A stretch of DNA of 64,000 bases from Erythrobacter sp. (GTDB lineage: Bacteria > Pseudomonadota > Alphaproteobacteria > Sphingomonadales > Sphingomonadaceae), in NCBI RefSeq assembly GCF_024305245.1, contig NZ_JAMWYX010000011.1:62001-126000 (forward strand). The letters run 5' to 3'. The position numbers and the translations under genes were made by a program. The notes below the pieces were generated by a model. The model saw only the letters and a program-made list of their open reading frames with translations. It ran no database searches and was not told the DNA's origin. Below, one piece after another: positions 33,622 through 41,618 of the stretch. The stretch's first letter is position 1. Each line of letters starts with the position of its first letter.

Positions 33622-35907
33622 TCAATCGTATTCGATATCGCGCGCGTCCGCCCAGTCCGACAATTGCTGGCGCAGGTCGCGCTGCGGCTCGGCCAGCCAG
33701 CCTGTCATCGCAGCCGACAGCTCGGCCAGATCGACCTTGCGGACCAGTTCCTTGATCGGGCCGACCGCTGCCGGGGTGATCGACAACCGGCGATAACCGA
33801 TCCCCATCAACGCCAGCGCCTCCAGCCGGCGCCCGCCCATTTCGCCGCACACACCGACATCGACTCCGCTTCCGACGCAGCCCTGCATCACCCGGCGCAG
33901 GAACCGGAGAATCGACGGGCTGAGCCAGTCATAGCGTTCGGCCAGCTTGGGATTGGCGCGGTCGGCAGCGAACAGGAACTGCGTGAGATCATTGGTGCCG
34001 ATCGACAGGAAGCTCAGTTTGGGCAGCAGCATGTCCAGCACTTCGGCCAGCGCAGGCACTTCCAGCATCGCGCCGAAATGAATGCGTTCGGGCAGCAGCT
34101 TCTTCTGCGCGCGCAGGTAGACGAGCTGTTCGTCGAACACCGCCTTGGCCGCATCGAATTCCCACGGTTCGCTGACCATCGGGAACATCACGTAAAGCGA
34201 TCGCCCCGCCGATGCCTCCATCAAGGATCGCGCCTGCACCTTCATCAGCCCTTCGCGCTCCAGCGCCAGCCGCAGCGCGCGCCAGCCCATCGCCGGGTTT
34301 TCATCCTGCGCCGCGATTTCGGACGCGAGGTAAGGCACCGCCTTGTCGCCGCCGATATCGACCGTGCGGAAGATCACCGGCTTGTCACCCGCCGCCTCCA
34401 GCACGTCGCGATACAGCCGGGTCTGGCGTTCGCGCTGCGGCAGGGTCGCGGAAACGAGGAATTGGAATTCGGTGCGGAACAGGCCCACGCCGTCCGCGCC
34501 GGTCATCGCCAGCGCGCTCATATCGTCGCGCAGGCCGGCGTTCATCATCACCTGAATGCGGGTGCCGCAACGGGTGAACGGCTCCACATCGCGCAAGCTG
34601 GCATAGGCCGCCTGCTTCTCGCGCGATTTGGCGAAGCGCGTCTGGAACGCATCGGCGACCTGCGGCAACGGGCGCACGATGGCATTGCCCGCCGTCGCAT
34701 CGAGCAGGATCTCGTCGCCTTCGCGGATGGTGGTGCGCACACCCCCGCCCTTGCCATTATTGATCCGCCCGATCACCGGCACGTTCATGGCGCGGGCGAC
34801 GATAACCACGTGCGCGGTGAGCGAGCCTTCTTCCAGAATCACGCCCTTCAGCCGCCGCCGATCATATTCGAGCAGTTCCGCCGGGCCGAGATTACGGGCG
34901 ATCAGGATGGTATCGCGGCGCAGGCCCTGTGATGCGGCAGTGCCGATCTGCCCGGCGACGATCCTGAGCAGCCGATTGGCGAGATCTTCCAGATCATGCA
35001 TCCGGTCGGCCAGCAGCGGATCGTCGATCTCGCGCATCCGCATCCGCGTGTGCTGCTGCACGCGCTCGATGGCGGCCTCTGCGGTCAGCCCGCTGTCGAT
35101 CGCCTCGTTGATCCGGCGCGACCAGCCTTCGTCGTAAGCGAACATCTTGTAGGTCTCGAGCACCTCTTCATGCTCGCCGCCGACGCCGAATTCGGCCTGA
35201 CTGGCGAGCGTGTCGATCTGCTCGCGCATCCGGTCGAAGGCGCGATAGACCCGCTGGCGCTCGGCCTCGGTATCGTCGGCCATGACCTGTGTGATCTCGA
35301 CCCGCGGCTGGTGGTAGACAGCGTGCCCGGCCCCCAGCCCCTTGACCAGAGTCAGCCCCGAAAGCGTCTGCGGCCCGGTCTGATCGGCGGTCAGCCCGCG
35401 GGCTTCCTCCTCGTCGACCAGTTCGGCATTGGCGATGAGCTCGGACAAGACCATTGCAGTGGTCTGCAGCGCCTCGATCTCGACTTCCTCGTAGCGGCGC
35501 GGATCGATGTGCTGGACGGACAGCACCCCCACCGCGCGTTCGCGATAGACGATCGGCACGCCGGCAAAGGAGTGGAACTTGTCCTCACCGGTTTCCGGGC
35601 GGTACTGGAAGTCGGGGTGAGCCTTGGCCTCGGCGAGGTTGAGCGTTTCCACCTTCTGCGCGATTGCGCCGGTCAGCCCTTCGCCGATTGCCATGCGGGT
35701 GACGTGCACCGCGCTCTGGTTCAGCCCGCGCGTGGCGAACAGTTCCAGCATACCTTCGCGCAGAAGATAGATCGAGCACACCTCGCTCGACAGGCATTCG
35801 CCGATGATCTCCACCACCTGATCGAGTTTGCCCTGCGCGTGGAGGCGCGAGGCCATAACCTCGGTCAGGCGGGTGAGAATCTGGCGGGCGGCTGCGGCTG
35901 CGCTCAT
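33622..35907 (-). CDS. ptsP: Phosphoenolpyruvate-protein phosphotransferase PtsP (EI-Ntr)
   Basis: 761 residues, standard for EI-Ntr. The N-terminal GAF domain (about 15-165, CLSSEVCSIYLLREGMLELF) binds glutamine in studied members. The linker is followed by the EI phosphohistidine domain with H366 in EGSLTAHVVIVARAMNVPVI, then the PEP-binding TIM barrel (GADGVGLFRTEFQF; FFLSIGTNDLTQF pattern as LSFLSIGTNDLTQFLFA). It starts the nitrogen phosphotransfer chain (EI-Ntr to NPr to EIIA-Ntr), linked to stress and metabolism regulation. No npr or ptsN in the window. Confidence 0.95.
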   Translation of the reverse strand: MSAAAAARQILTRLTEVMASRLHAQGKLDQVVEIIGECLSSEVCSIYLLREGMLELFATRGLNQSAVHVTRMAIGEGLTGAIAQKVETLNLAEAKAHPDFQYRPETGEDKFHSFAGVPIVYRERAVGVLSVQHIDPRRYEEVEIEALQTTAMVLSELIANAELVDEEEARGLTADQTGPQTLSGLTLVKGLGAGHAVYHQPRVEITQVMADDTEAERQRVYRAFDRMREQIDTLASQAEFGVGGEHEEVLETYKMFAYDEGWSRRINEAIDSGLTAEAAIERVQQHTRMRMREIDDPLLADRMHDLEDLANRLLRIVAGQIGTAASQGLRRDTILIARNLGPAELLEYDRRRLKGVILEEGSLTAHVVIVARAMNVPVIGRINNGKGGGVRTTIREGDEILLDATAGNAIVRPLPQVADAFQTRFAKSREKQAAYASLRDVEPFTRCGTRIQVMMNAGLRDDMSALAMTGADGVGLFRTEFQFLVSATLPQRERQTRLYRDVLEAAGDKPVIFRTVDIGGDKAVPYLASEIAAQDENPAMGWRALRLALEREGLMKVQARSLMEASAGRSLYVMFPMVSEPWEFDAAKAVFDEQLVYLRAQKKLLPERIHFGAMLEVPALAEVLDMLLPKLSFLSIGTNDLTQFLFAADRANPKLAERYDWLSPSILRFLRRVMQGCVGSGVDVGVCGEMGGRRLEALALMGIGYRRLSITPAAVGPIKELVRKVDLAELSAAMTGWLAEPQRDLRQQLSDWADARDIEYD

Positions 35908-35967
35908 GGCCCTTCAGGCTTAGGGCCGACACCCGCAACCTGCAACCGTCGCGGCAAGTTGCGCCGG

Positions 35968-36135
35968 TCAGTAGCCGACGATTTCTTCCTTCAATCGCAA
36001 TTTCTGCTTCTTGAGCGCCTGGATCGTCGCGGTGTCGGGTATGGGCCGGGCCATTTCCTGATGCAGCCGCTGATCGAGTTCGGCATGCTTGGCCTGAAGG
36101 GCGTGGATGTGGGAAGACACTGCGGTCGATGCCAT
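35968..36135 (-). CDS. YdcH/DUF465-family small protein
   Basis: 55 residues from ATG 36135 (MASTAVSSHIHALQAKH), with AGGAG upstream; a longer frame to 36228 lacks support. Pattern HAELDQRLHQEMARP and ALKKQKLRLKEEI is the YdcH fold: two helices and the KKQKLRLKEEI signature. Function unknown; small cytoplasmic helical hairpin. It faces away from a second YdcH-family gene at 36431, with 295 bp between in which I see nothing else. Confidence 0.85.
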   Translation of the reverse strand: MASTAVSSHIHALQAKHAELDQRLHQEMARPIPDTATIQALKKQKLRLKEEIVGY

Positions 36136-36430
36136 TATGCGTTCTCCTGTCCTGCGGGGGGATGCCCCCGGAAAGGCGACTCGAACCAGTAGCGGCCGAG
36201 CCGCAGGTTTCATTGAAACCACAGCCACGCTAACTTTGAAAGCCCTACCTCTTCGTAAATCGCTATATCCGCATCAGGCTGCGACGGGCCGAAAGCCGCT
36301 GCAGATTACAAACGCGGCGCAAAAAAGGATGCGGCATCTTATCGAATCGCGCGGGAACGCGTAGCGCCGCCGGGCGTCTTGCGGACGCCGGGGGTCGTAT
36401 GGGCCGAGACATCAGGGGAATGAGCCAGGC

Positions 36431-36640
36431 ATGACCGAGCAGGAGCTCCGCAAAAACCTCGAACTGCTGCGGACCGAGCATCGCGATCTCGATGCCGCAA
36501 TTGCCGCCCTGACCGAGGCCGCACGCGGCAGCGCGTCCGCCGACCAGTTGCAGATCGCCCGCCTCAAGAAGCGCAAGCTGCGCCTCAAGGACCAGATCGC
36601 GATCATCGAGGATACGCTGCTGCCGGATATCATCGCGTAG
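36431..36640 (+). CDS. Second YdcH/DUF465-family small protein
   Basis: 69 residues (MTEQELRKNLELLRTEHRDL). It has the same helix-loop-helix plan with RLKKRKLRLKDQIAIIED, close to the signature in the divergent gene at 35968. The pair probably arose by duplication and inversion. Function unknown. A 179-bp gap follows before rcdA. Confidence 0.85.
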   Translation: MTEQELRKNLELLRTEHRDLDAAIAALTEAARGSASADQLQIARLKKRKLRLKDQIAIIEDTLLPDIIA

Positions 36641-36819
36641 TTTGTCTCTAGTCGTGCTGGCGCACGACGCAGACCTTCCGCCACCGAAGGTGGCCGCCGA
36701 CAAAGATGGTTAGCAAAAGCGCAATTCTGTGCCCGGGAGGGACAGAAGCAAAAATTACTTGGAAAGTAACCATAGGCGAGTGGCGGGCGCGGTGTGTGCA
36801 GCCTATCCTGCGCCCACGA

Positions 36820-37290
36820 ATGTCCCGGACCACCAATCTATCCCGCCCGATTATCGAGGCGCTCTACACCGAAGCACTGGTGCTTGCCGACGAGGTGCGC
36901 GCGGTGTTCGCCGCCGGCACGCGCGGGCCGCAGATCGGCGAGGACACTTATGTCCGCCTTGCGCTGTCGACCGAGGGGCTGAAGACCACCACCCGCATGA
37001 TGCATGTGCTGGCGTGGCTGCTGAACCAGCGCGCGCTGTTTCAGGGGGAACTGAGCGAAAATCAGGTGCGGTTGCACGGCGCGCTGCCGCCCGATCGCGG
37101 GTCGGACGAATGCCAGCTGGCTTTGCTGGAACCCGAAACCCGCGAGTTGATCGCCGATACCGAACGGCTGCACCAACGTATCGCCCGGCTGGACGAGGCG
37201 TGGCGCCAGCATTTCGCCATGACCTCCCCCGTCCGCGCGTTTCAGGATCGTATCGGGCGTGAATTCGGGCGCGTCAGGGATATCGGCTAG
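36820..37290 (+). CDS. rcdA: DUF1465 protein, RcdA-like protease adaptor
   Basis: 156 residues from ATG 36820 (MSRTTNLSRPIIEALY); the upstream extension to 36706 looks non-coding. The block LALSTEGLKTTTRMMHVLAW, LLNQRALFQGELSENQVR and helical C-terminus match DUF1465/RcdA. In Caulobacter RcdA acts with CpdR, PopA and ClpXP in timed breakdown of CtrA and other cell-cycle proteins. The gene symbol is transferred by family; function in this lineage is inferred. It ends 6 bp before the convergent glpK stop. Confidence 0.75.
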   Translation: MSRTTNLSRPIIEALYTEALVLADEVRAVFAAGTRGPQIGEDTYVRLALSTEGLKTTTRMMHVLAWLLNQRALFQGELSENQVRLHGALPPDRGSDECQLALLEPETRELIADTERLHQRIARLDEAWRQHFAMTSPVRAFQDRIGREFGRVRDIG

Positions 37291-37296
37291 ACCAGC

Positions 37297-38769
37297 CTAG
37301 GCGGCGGCAAGCGCTTTGCGCCAGCGCGCCAGCCGTTCCTCGCGAATATCGGCGGTCATGCCCGGCTCGAACCGGGCCAGTTCGCCGCGCATCGCGCGTG
37401 CTGCTTCATCCAGGCTGTCGTAAACCCCTGCGCCGGTTGCCGCCAGCATCGCCGCGCCCAATGCCGTGGTCTCGACAAACCCCGGCCGCTCGACCGTGAT
37501 CCCCAGCATGTCGGCGAGATCCTGCGCCATCCAGTCATTCGCCGACATGCCGCCATCGATCCGCAGCGTCTTCCACGGCGCGCCGTCGGCAGAGAAAGCG
37601 GCGCACAGATCATGCGTCTGGTGCGCCATCGCCTCCAGCGCCGCGCGCGCCAGTTCGGCCTTGCCGCTGGCGAAGCTGAGCCCCGCAATCACCCCGCGCG
37701 CATCGGCCTGCCAGTGCGGCGCGCCCAGCCCCGCGAGTGCGGGCACGATCACCACCCCGCCGCTATCGGAGATCGAGCGGGCGAGCGCCTCGGTCTCCTC
37801 TGCGACATCGACGATGCCGAGCGAATCCCTCAGCCACTGCACCAGACTGCCTGCCACGAACACCGATCCTTCGATGGCATAGGTGCGGGCGCCGTCGATC
37901 TGGGTCAGCACCGTGCCGAGCAGCCGATTGGTCGAACGCGGAATGCGCGCGCCCTGACAGGTCAGAACGAACGCGCCGGTGCCATAGGTCGCCTTGGTCT
38001 GCCCCGGCGCAAGGCACCCCTGCCCGATGGTCGCCGCCTGCTGATCGCCCGCCATCCCGGTGATCGGGATCGCGCAGCCGAACAGCGAAGGATCGGTCAT
38101 GGCGAGCGGCCCGGCCATGTCGGTCACGCCCGGCAGCGCGGACAGCGGCACGCCGAGCAGATCGCACAGCCCTTCATCGAACTGCGCATCCTCCAGCCCC
38201 ATCAACAACGTGCGGCTGGCATTGCTGGCGTCCGAGATATGCGCCGCACCGCCGGTAAGCTTGAACACCAGCCAGCTTTCGACCGTGCCGAACGCAAGCG
38301 TGCCCTTGTCAGCCGCGCGGCGCACCTCCGGCACATTGTCGAGCATCCAGCGCATCTTGGTGCCGGCGAAATAGGGGTCGAGCAGCAGGCCGGTGCGTTG
38401 CTGCACCCCATCCTCGTGCCCCGCTTCGCGCATCGCAGCGCACAAAGGCTCGGTGCGGCGGTCCTGCCACACGATTGCCCGCGTCAACGGCTCGCCGGTG
38501 ACACGGTCCCAAGCCACCACGGTTTCGCGCTGGTTGGTAATGCCGAGCCCGGCGATCATGGCCGCACCGCCCGCCTTGGGGATCACCTCCAGCGCGCAGG
38601 CCAGCGTCTTGTCCCAGATCTCGCGCGGGTCGTGTTCGACCCATCCGGCCTGCGGATAGTGCTGGGTCAGCGGTGCCTGCGCGCTGGCAACCAGCATCCC
38701 GTCGCTGGCGAACAGCATCGCGCGGGTGGAGGTGGTGCCTTCATCGAGGACGAGAATGTAGTCGGACAT
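37297..38769 (-). CDS. glpK: Glycerol kinase
   Basis: 490 residues, family-typical length. FGGY kinase fold with the phosphate loop LDEGTTSTRAMLF at 8-20, WVEHDPREIW, substrate block ITNQRETVVAWD and RAIVWQDRRTEPLC, the ATP-site glycines TYGTGAFVLTCQG and the C-terminal signature RIDGGMSANDWMAQDLAD. It phosphorylates glycerol to sn-glycerol 3-phosphate. No glpF, glpD or glpR next to it. The gene is divergent from the hydrolase at 39013, with a tandem repeat array between. Confidence 0.96.
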   Translation of the reverse strand: MSDYILVLDEGTTSTRAMLFASDGMLVASAQAPLTQHYPQAGWVEHDPREIWDKTLACALEVIPKAGGAAMIAGLGITNQRETVVAWDRVTGEPLTRAIVWQDRRTEPLCAAMREAGHEDGVQQRTGLLLDPYFAGTKMRWMLDNVPEVRRAADKGTLAFGTVESWLVFKLTGGAAHISDASNASRTLLMGLEDAQFDEGLCDLLGVPLSALPGVTDMAGPLAMTDPSLFGCAIPITGMAGDQQAATIGQGCLAPGQTKATYGTGAFVLTCQGARIPRSTNRLLGTVLTQIDGARTYAIEGSVFVAGSLVQWLRDSLGIVDVAEETEALARSISDSGGVVIVPALAGLGAPHWQADARGVIAGLSFASGKAELARAALEAMAHQTHDLCAAFSADGAPWKTLRIDGGMSANDWMAQDLADMLGITVERPGFVETTALGAAMLAATGAGVYDSLDEAARAMRGELARFEPGMTADIREERLARWRKALAAA

Positions 38770-38773
38770 ATTT

Positions 38774-38946
38774 GTGCGCTACCACTTCCTTGCTTGAGCG
38801 CGCGAAGACGTGCGCTACCACTTCCTTGCTTGAGCGCGCGAAGACGTGCGCTACCGCTTCCTTGCTTGAGCGCGCGAAGACGTGCGCTACCGCTTCCTTG
38901 CTTGAGCGCGCGGAGACTTGCGCTACCGCTTCGCTGCTTGAGCGCG
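38774..38946. repeat. 36-bp tandem repeat, about five copies
   Basis: A 36-bp unit starting GTGCGCTACCACTTCC occurs at 38774, 38810, 38846 and 38882 with at most a few changes, and a diverged fifth copy at 38918-38946. There are no spacers. The array lies just upstream of the glpK start codon (4 bp away), within the likely glpK leader/promoter region. Confidence 0.9.
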
Positions 38947-39012
38947 GGGCGGGGCACCCCGGCTCCTCTCTCGGACGTGACTTCTGCCACGCTCATCTCC
39001 ATATGCAAGGCC

Positions 39013-39891
39013 ATGGTCACGATCCCTCCCCAACCCTGGCCCACCGGCCTTGCCGAAGCGGTAGAGCCGCTGGTGCGCCGCGTGCTCGCCCCCAATCCCT
39101 CGCCCTACACCTTCACCGGCACGCAGACCTATGTGGTCGGCCCGGACGACGGGCCGGACTGCGCGGTGATCGATCCCGGCCCCAATGATGCGGCGCATAT
39201 CGATGCGATCATGGCGGCGGTAGACGGGCGCACAGTGGTGGCGATCATGTGCACCCACACCCACCGCGACCACTCGCCCGCCGCCGCGCCGCTATCCGAT
39301 ATCACCGGCGCGCCGATCGTCGGCTGCGCGCCGCTGGTGCTGTCCACCGACCTGCCGCGCTCGGACGAAAGCTTCGACACCACCTATGCCCCTGATCGCG
39401 TGCTGGAGGATGGCGAAGCGATGCGCGGCACCGGCTGGACGCTGACCGCGGTCGCCACACCGGGGCATACCTCGAACCACCTGTGCTTCGCGCTGGAGGA
39501 AAGCGGCGCGCTGTTCACCGGCGATCATGTGATGGGCTGGTCGACCAGTGTGGTCGTGCCGCCCGATGGCGACATGGGCGATTACATGGCGAGCCTGGAA
39601 AAGCTGATGGCGCGCGAGGATGTGCGCTATCATTCGGCCCACGGCGCGGCGATCGAGAAACCGCGCCAGCTGGTGCGCGGCATGATCGGCCACCGCCGCC
39701 AGCGCGAGAACCAGATCATTCGCCTGCTGGGCGAGCGCCCGCGGCCCGTCAGCGGCTTTATCCCGGACATGTACAAGGGGTTGGACCCGCGCCTGATCGG
39801 AGCGGCGGAAATGAGCGTGACGGCGCATCTGATCGATCTGGAGCGGCGCGGGATGGCGGCGCGTGACGCCGAGGTGTGGCGGGTGGCGTAA
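39013..39891 (+). CDS. Metallo-beta-lactamase-fold hydrolase (LACTB2-like)
   Basis: 292 residues from ATG 39013 (MVTIPPQPWPTG); the same frame runs open far upstream only as an antisense shadow of glpK. Metal motif THTHRDHS at 80-87, further His/Asp ligands in ATPGHTSNHLCF and FTGDHVMGWS, and a winged-helix-like C-terminal part. These resemble LACTB2/RNase Z-related hydrolases, some of which are endoribonucleases; the substrate here is unknown. It is followed by nadA 51 bp downstream on the same strand. Confidence 0.88.
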   Translation: MVTIPPQPWPTGLAEAVEPLVRRVLAPNPSPYTFTGTQTYVVGPDDGPDCAVIDPGPNDAAHIDAIMAAVDGRTVVAIMCTHTHRDHSPAAAPLSDITGAPIVGCAPLVLSTDLPRSDESFDTTYAPDRVLEDGEAMRGTGWTLTAVATPGHTSNHLCFALEESGALFTGDHVMGWSTSVVVPPDGDMGDYMASLEKLMAREDVRYHSAHGAAIEKPRQLVRGMIGHRRQRENQIIRLLGERPRPVSGFIPDMYKGLDPRLIGAAEMSVTAHLIDLERRGMAARDAEVWRVA

Positions 39892-39942
39892 CCGCTCGCC
39901 TGCACCTATATCGCCTGCAACGTTTACGACCGGGATCAGAAC

Positions 39943-40944
39943 ATGAGCACCATCACCAAAGTCCCCACCGGCACCGATTTGCTGGCCGAGATCGACCGTT
40001 TGCGCAAAGAGCGCAACGCGGTGATCCTCGCGCATTATTACCAGACGCCGGATATTCAGGACATTGCCGATTTCGTGGGCGACAGCCTCGAATTGTCGCG
40101 CAAGGCGGCGGCGACCGATGCCGATGTGATCGCGTTCTGCGGGGTCAAGTTCATGGCCGACACCGCCAAGATCCTCAGCCCTCAGAAAACCGTGATCCTG
40201 CCCGACATGGACGCCGGATGCAGCCTTGAGGATTCCTGCCCGCCGGAAAAATTCCGCGCCTTTCGCGAAGCCCATCCCGATCACATCGCGCTGACCTACA
40301 TCAATTGTTCGACCGAGGTGAAGGCGCTCAGCGACGTGATCGTCACCAGTTCCAGCGCCGAAATCATTCTCGCCCAGATCCCGCCCGAACAGAAGATCAT
40401 CTTTGGCCCCGACCGGCACCTTGGCGGATACCTCAGCCGCAAGTTCAACCGCGAAATGCTGCTGTGGCCGGGCGTGTGCATCGTCCACGAGGCGTTCAGC
40501 GAGACCGAGCTGCTGAAGCTGAAAGAGCAATACCCCGGCGCGCCCGTCGCCGCGCACCCGGAATGCCCGCCGACGATCATCGATCACGCCGATTTCGTCG
40601 GCTCGACCAGCGGCATCCTCGCCTTCGCCAAGGATTTCGAAGGCGACACCCTGATCGTCGCGACCGAGCCGCACATCATCCACCAGATGGAAAAGGCGCT
40701 GCCGAACAAGAACTTCATCGGCGCGCCCGGCGCGGACGGCAACTGTTCGTGCAACATCTGCCCCTACATGGCGCTCAACACGATGGAGAAGCTCTACGTC
40801 GCGCTGCGCGATCTGACCCCGCAGATCGAGATCGAGGAAGGCATGCGCCTGCGCGCGAAGCGCAGCCTCGACCGGATGCTCGACATGGCGAGCGGGACTG
40901 TAGGCATGGGGGACTTGGGGAAGGTCCACTTCAGCGGGGATTGA
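39943..40944 (+). CDS. nadA: Quinolinate synthase
   Basis: 333 residues. AVILAHYYQTPDIQDIADFVGDS is the first conserved block. The [4Fe-4S] ligands fit C122 (INCSTEVK), C208 (HPECPP) and a Cys in GNCSCNICPYM (268-273). It condenses iminoaspartate with dihydroxyacetone phosphate to quinolinate in NAD biosynthesis. nadB and nadC are not in the window. Start MSTITKVPTGTD. Confidence 0.97.
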   Translation: MSTITKVPTGTDLLAEIDRLRKERNAVILAHYYQTPDIQDIADFVGDSLELSRKAAATDADVIAFCGVKFMADTAKILSPQKTVILPDMDAGCSLEDSCPPEKFRAFREAHPDHIALTYINCSTEVKALSDVIVTSSSAEIILAQIPPEQKIIFGPDRHLGGYLSRKFNREMLLWPGVCIVHEAFSETELLKLKEQYPGAPVAAHPECPPTIIDHADFVGSTSGILAFAKDFEGDTLIVATEPHIIHQMEKALPNKNFIGAPGADGNCSCNICPYMALNTMEKLYVALRDLTPQIEIEEGMRLRAKRSLDRMLDMASGTVGMGDLGKVHFSGD

Positions 40945-41005
40945 GGCTTCGCAGCCTTAGGGAAGGCAAAAAGTGCGTGCGGTTCTGACCCCGTAAAGCG
41001 GGGGC

Positions 41006-41191
41006 ATGAACAAGCACGAAGCCGCAATCGCCCTCGCTCTGATCAAGGTAAACCGCCCATGGCTAGCGGTGCTTTTCGCCTTGATGGCGAAGCTGCCTTG
41101 GCGATCCTTCATCGGTTTTGGCTCAGTAACCGCCCTAGGTGCCAGCGTTAGCTGGCATGACGTGGAGCGGGTCTTGGCCTTGCTCTGCTAA
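41006..41191 (+). CDS. Doubtful small ORF
   Basis: 61 residues (MNKHEAAIALALIKVNRPW). A CGGGGG run precedes the ATG, but the C-terminal third is made of a palindromic repeat (41140-41157), and I know no homologue. It may be chance coding in a repeat-rich spacer. Confidence 0.2.
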   Translation: MNKHEAAIALALIKVNRPWLAVLFALMAKLPWRSFIGFGSVTALGASVSWHDVERVLALLC

Positions 41192-41216
41192 TTCGTCACC
41201 CCAGCGAAAGCTGGGG
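41140..41216. repeat. Two palindromic repeats left of the GIY-YIG gene
   Basis: TGCCAGC-GTTA-GCTGGCA at 41140-41157 and CCCCAGC-GAAA-GCTGGGG at 41199-41216; each is a 7-bp perfect stem, the second with a GAAA tetraloop. The sequence type (CCAGC...GCTGG) is a frequent repeat in sphingomonad genomes (from memory). An inverted partial copy, AAAGCTGGGGC on the minus strand, is at 41548-41558 on the other side of the gene. Confidence 0.7.
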
Positions 41217-41225
41217 CCTCGGGCG

Positions 41226-41495
41226 TCAGGCGAGCAGTTTGAGGTAGAGATCATCCCAACCCGGATTCTGCGCCTCGATCGCCTCGATCTTCCACATTCG
41301 CCGCCAAGCCTTCATCGCCTTCTCGCGAGCAATTGCTTCTTCGATCGAGGGATAGTGTTCGACAAAGACGAGCCGCTTGCACTTGTAGCGAGAGGTGAAG
41401 GCCCCGCCCTTGCCCTCACGGTGCTGCGTAACCCGACGAGCGATGTCGCTGGTCACGCCGAGATAAAGCACGCCGTAGCGCTTGTTGGTCATCAT
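41226..41495 (-). CDS. Solo GIY-YIG nuclease-domain protein
   Basis: 89 residues. The frame starts MMTNKRYGVLYLGVTSDIARR; the GIY-YIG core appears as GVLYLGVTSD (variant of GTLYIGVT), with the conserved Arg in RRVTQHREG, Lys/His in VFVEHYPSIEEAI and Glu in REKAMKAWRR. The reading frame extends upstream to 41513 in family-like sequence (GGHVYMMT) without an ATG, so the start may be non-canonical or the 5' end altered. Solo GIY-YIG proteins of this size are abundant in alphaproteobacteria and may nick DNA; the biological role is unknown. It is bracketed by inverted copies of a short repeat. Confidence 0.82.
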   Translation of the reverse strand: MMTNKRYGVLYLGVTSDIARRVTQHREGKGGAFTSRYKCKRLVFVEHYPSIEEAIAREKAMKAWRRMWKIEAIEAQNPGWDDLYLKLLA

Positions 41496-41618
41496 GTAGA
41501 CATGGCCGCCGCGTTCCCTTCAGGAGGTTTGGCACAATTCCGCCCCAAGCCCCAGCTTTGGTCGGGCCGATGATCGTCTAGGCTTGCCCCCTGCCTGCCA
41601 TTCGCGCATTCCCTCCCC

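Noticed and set aside
38774..38946. CRISPR-like array with a 36-bp repeat length
   Set aside because: Copies are directly adjacent with no spacers and no cas genes are present; it is a simple tandem repeat.
37612..39012. Long upstream extension of the metallo-beta-lactamase-fold gene
   Set aside because: This part is antisense to glpK and includes the tandem repeat array; the protein family begins at 39013.
40989..41003. Short CCCCG/CGGGG hairpin as nadA terminator
   Set aside because: Only a 5-bp stem without a T-run and next to other repeats; too weak to call.
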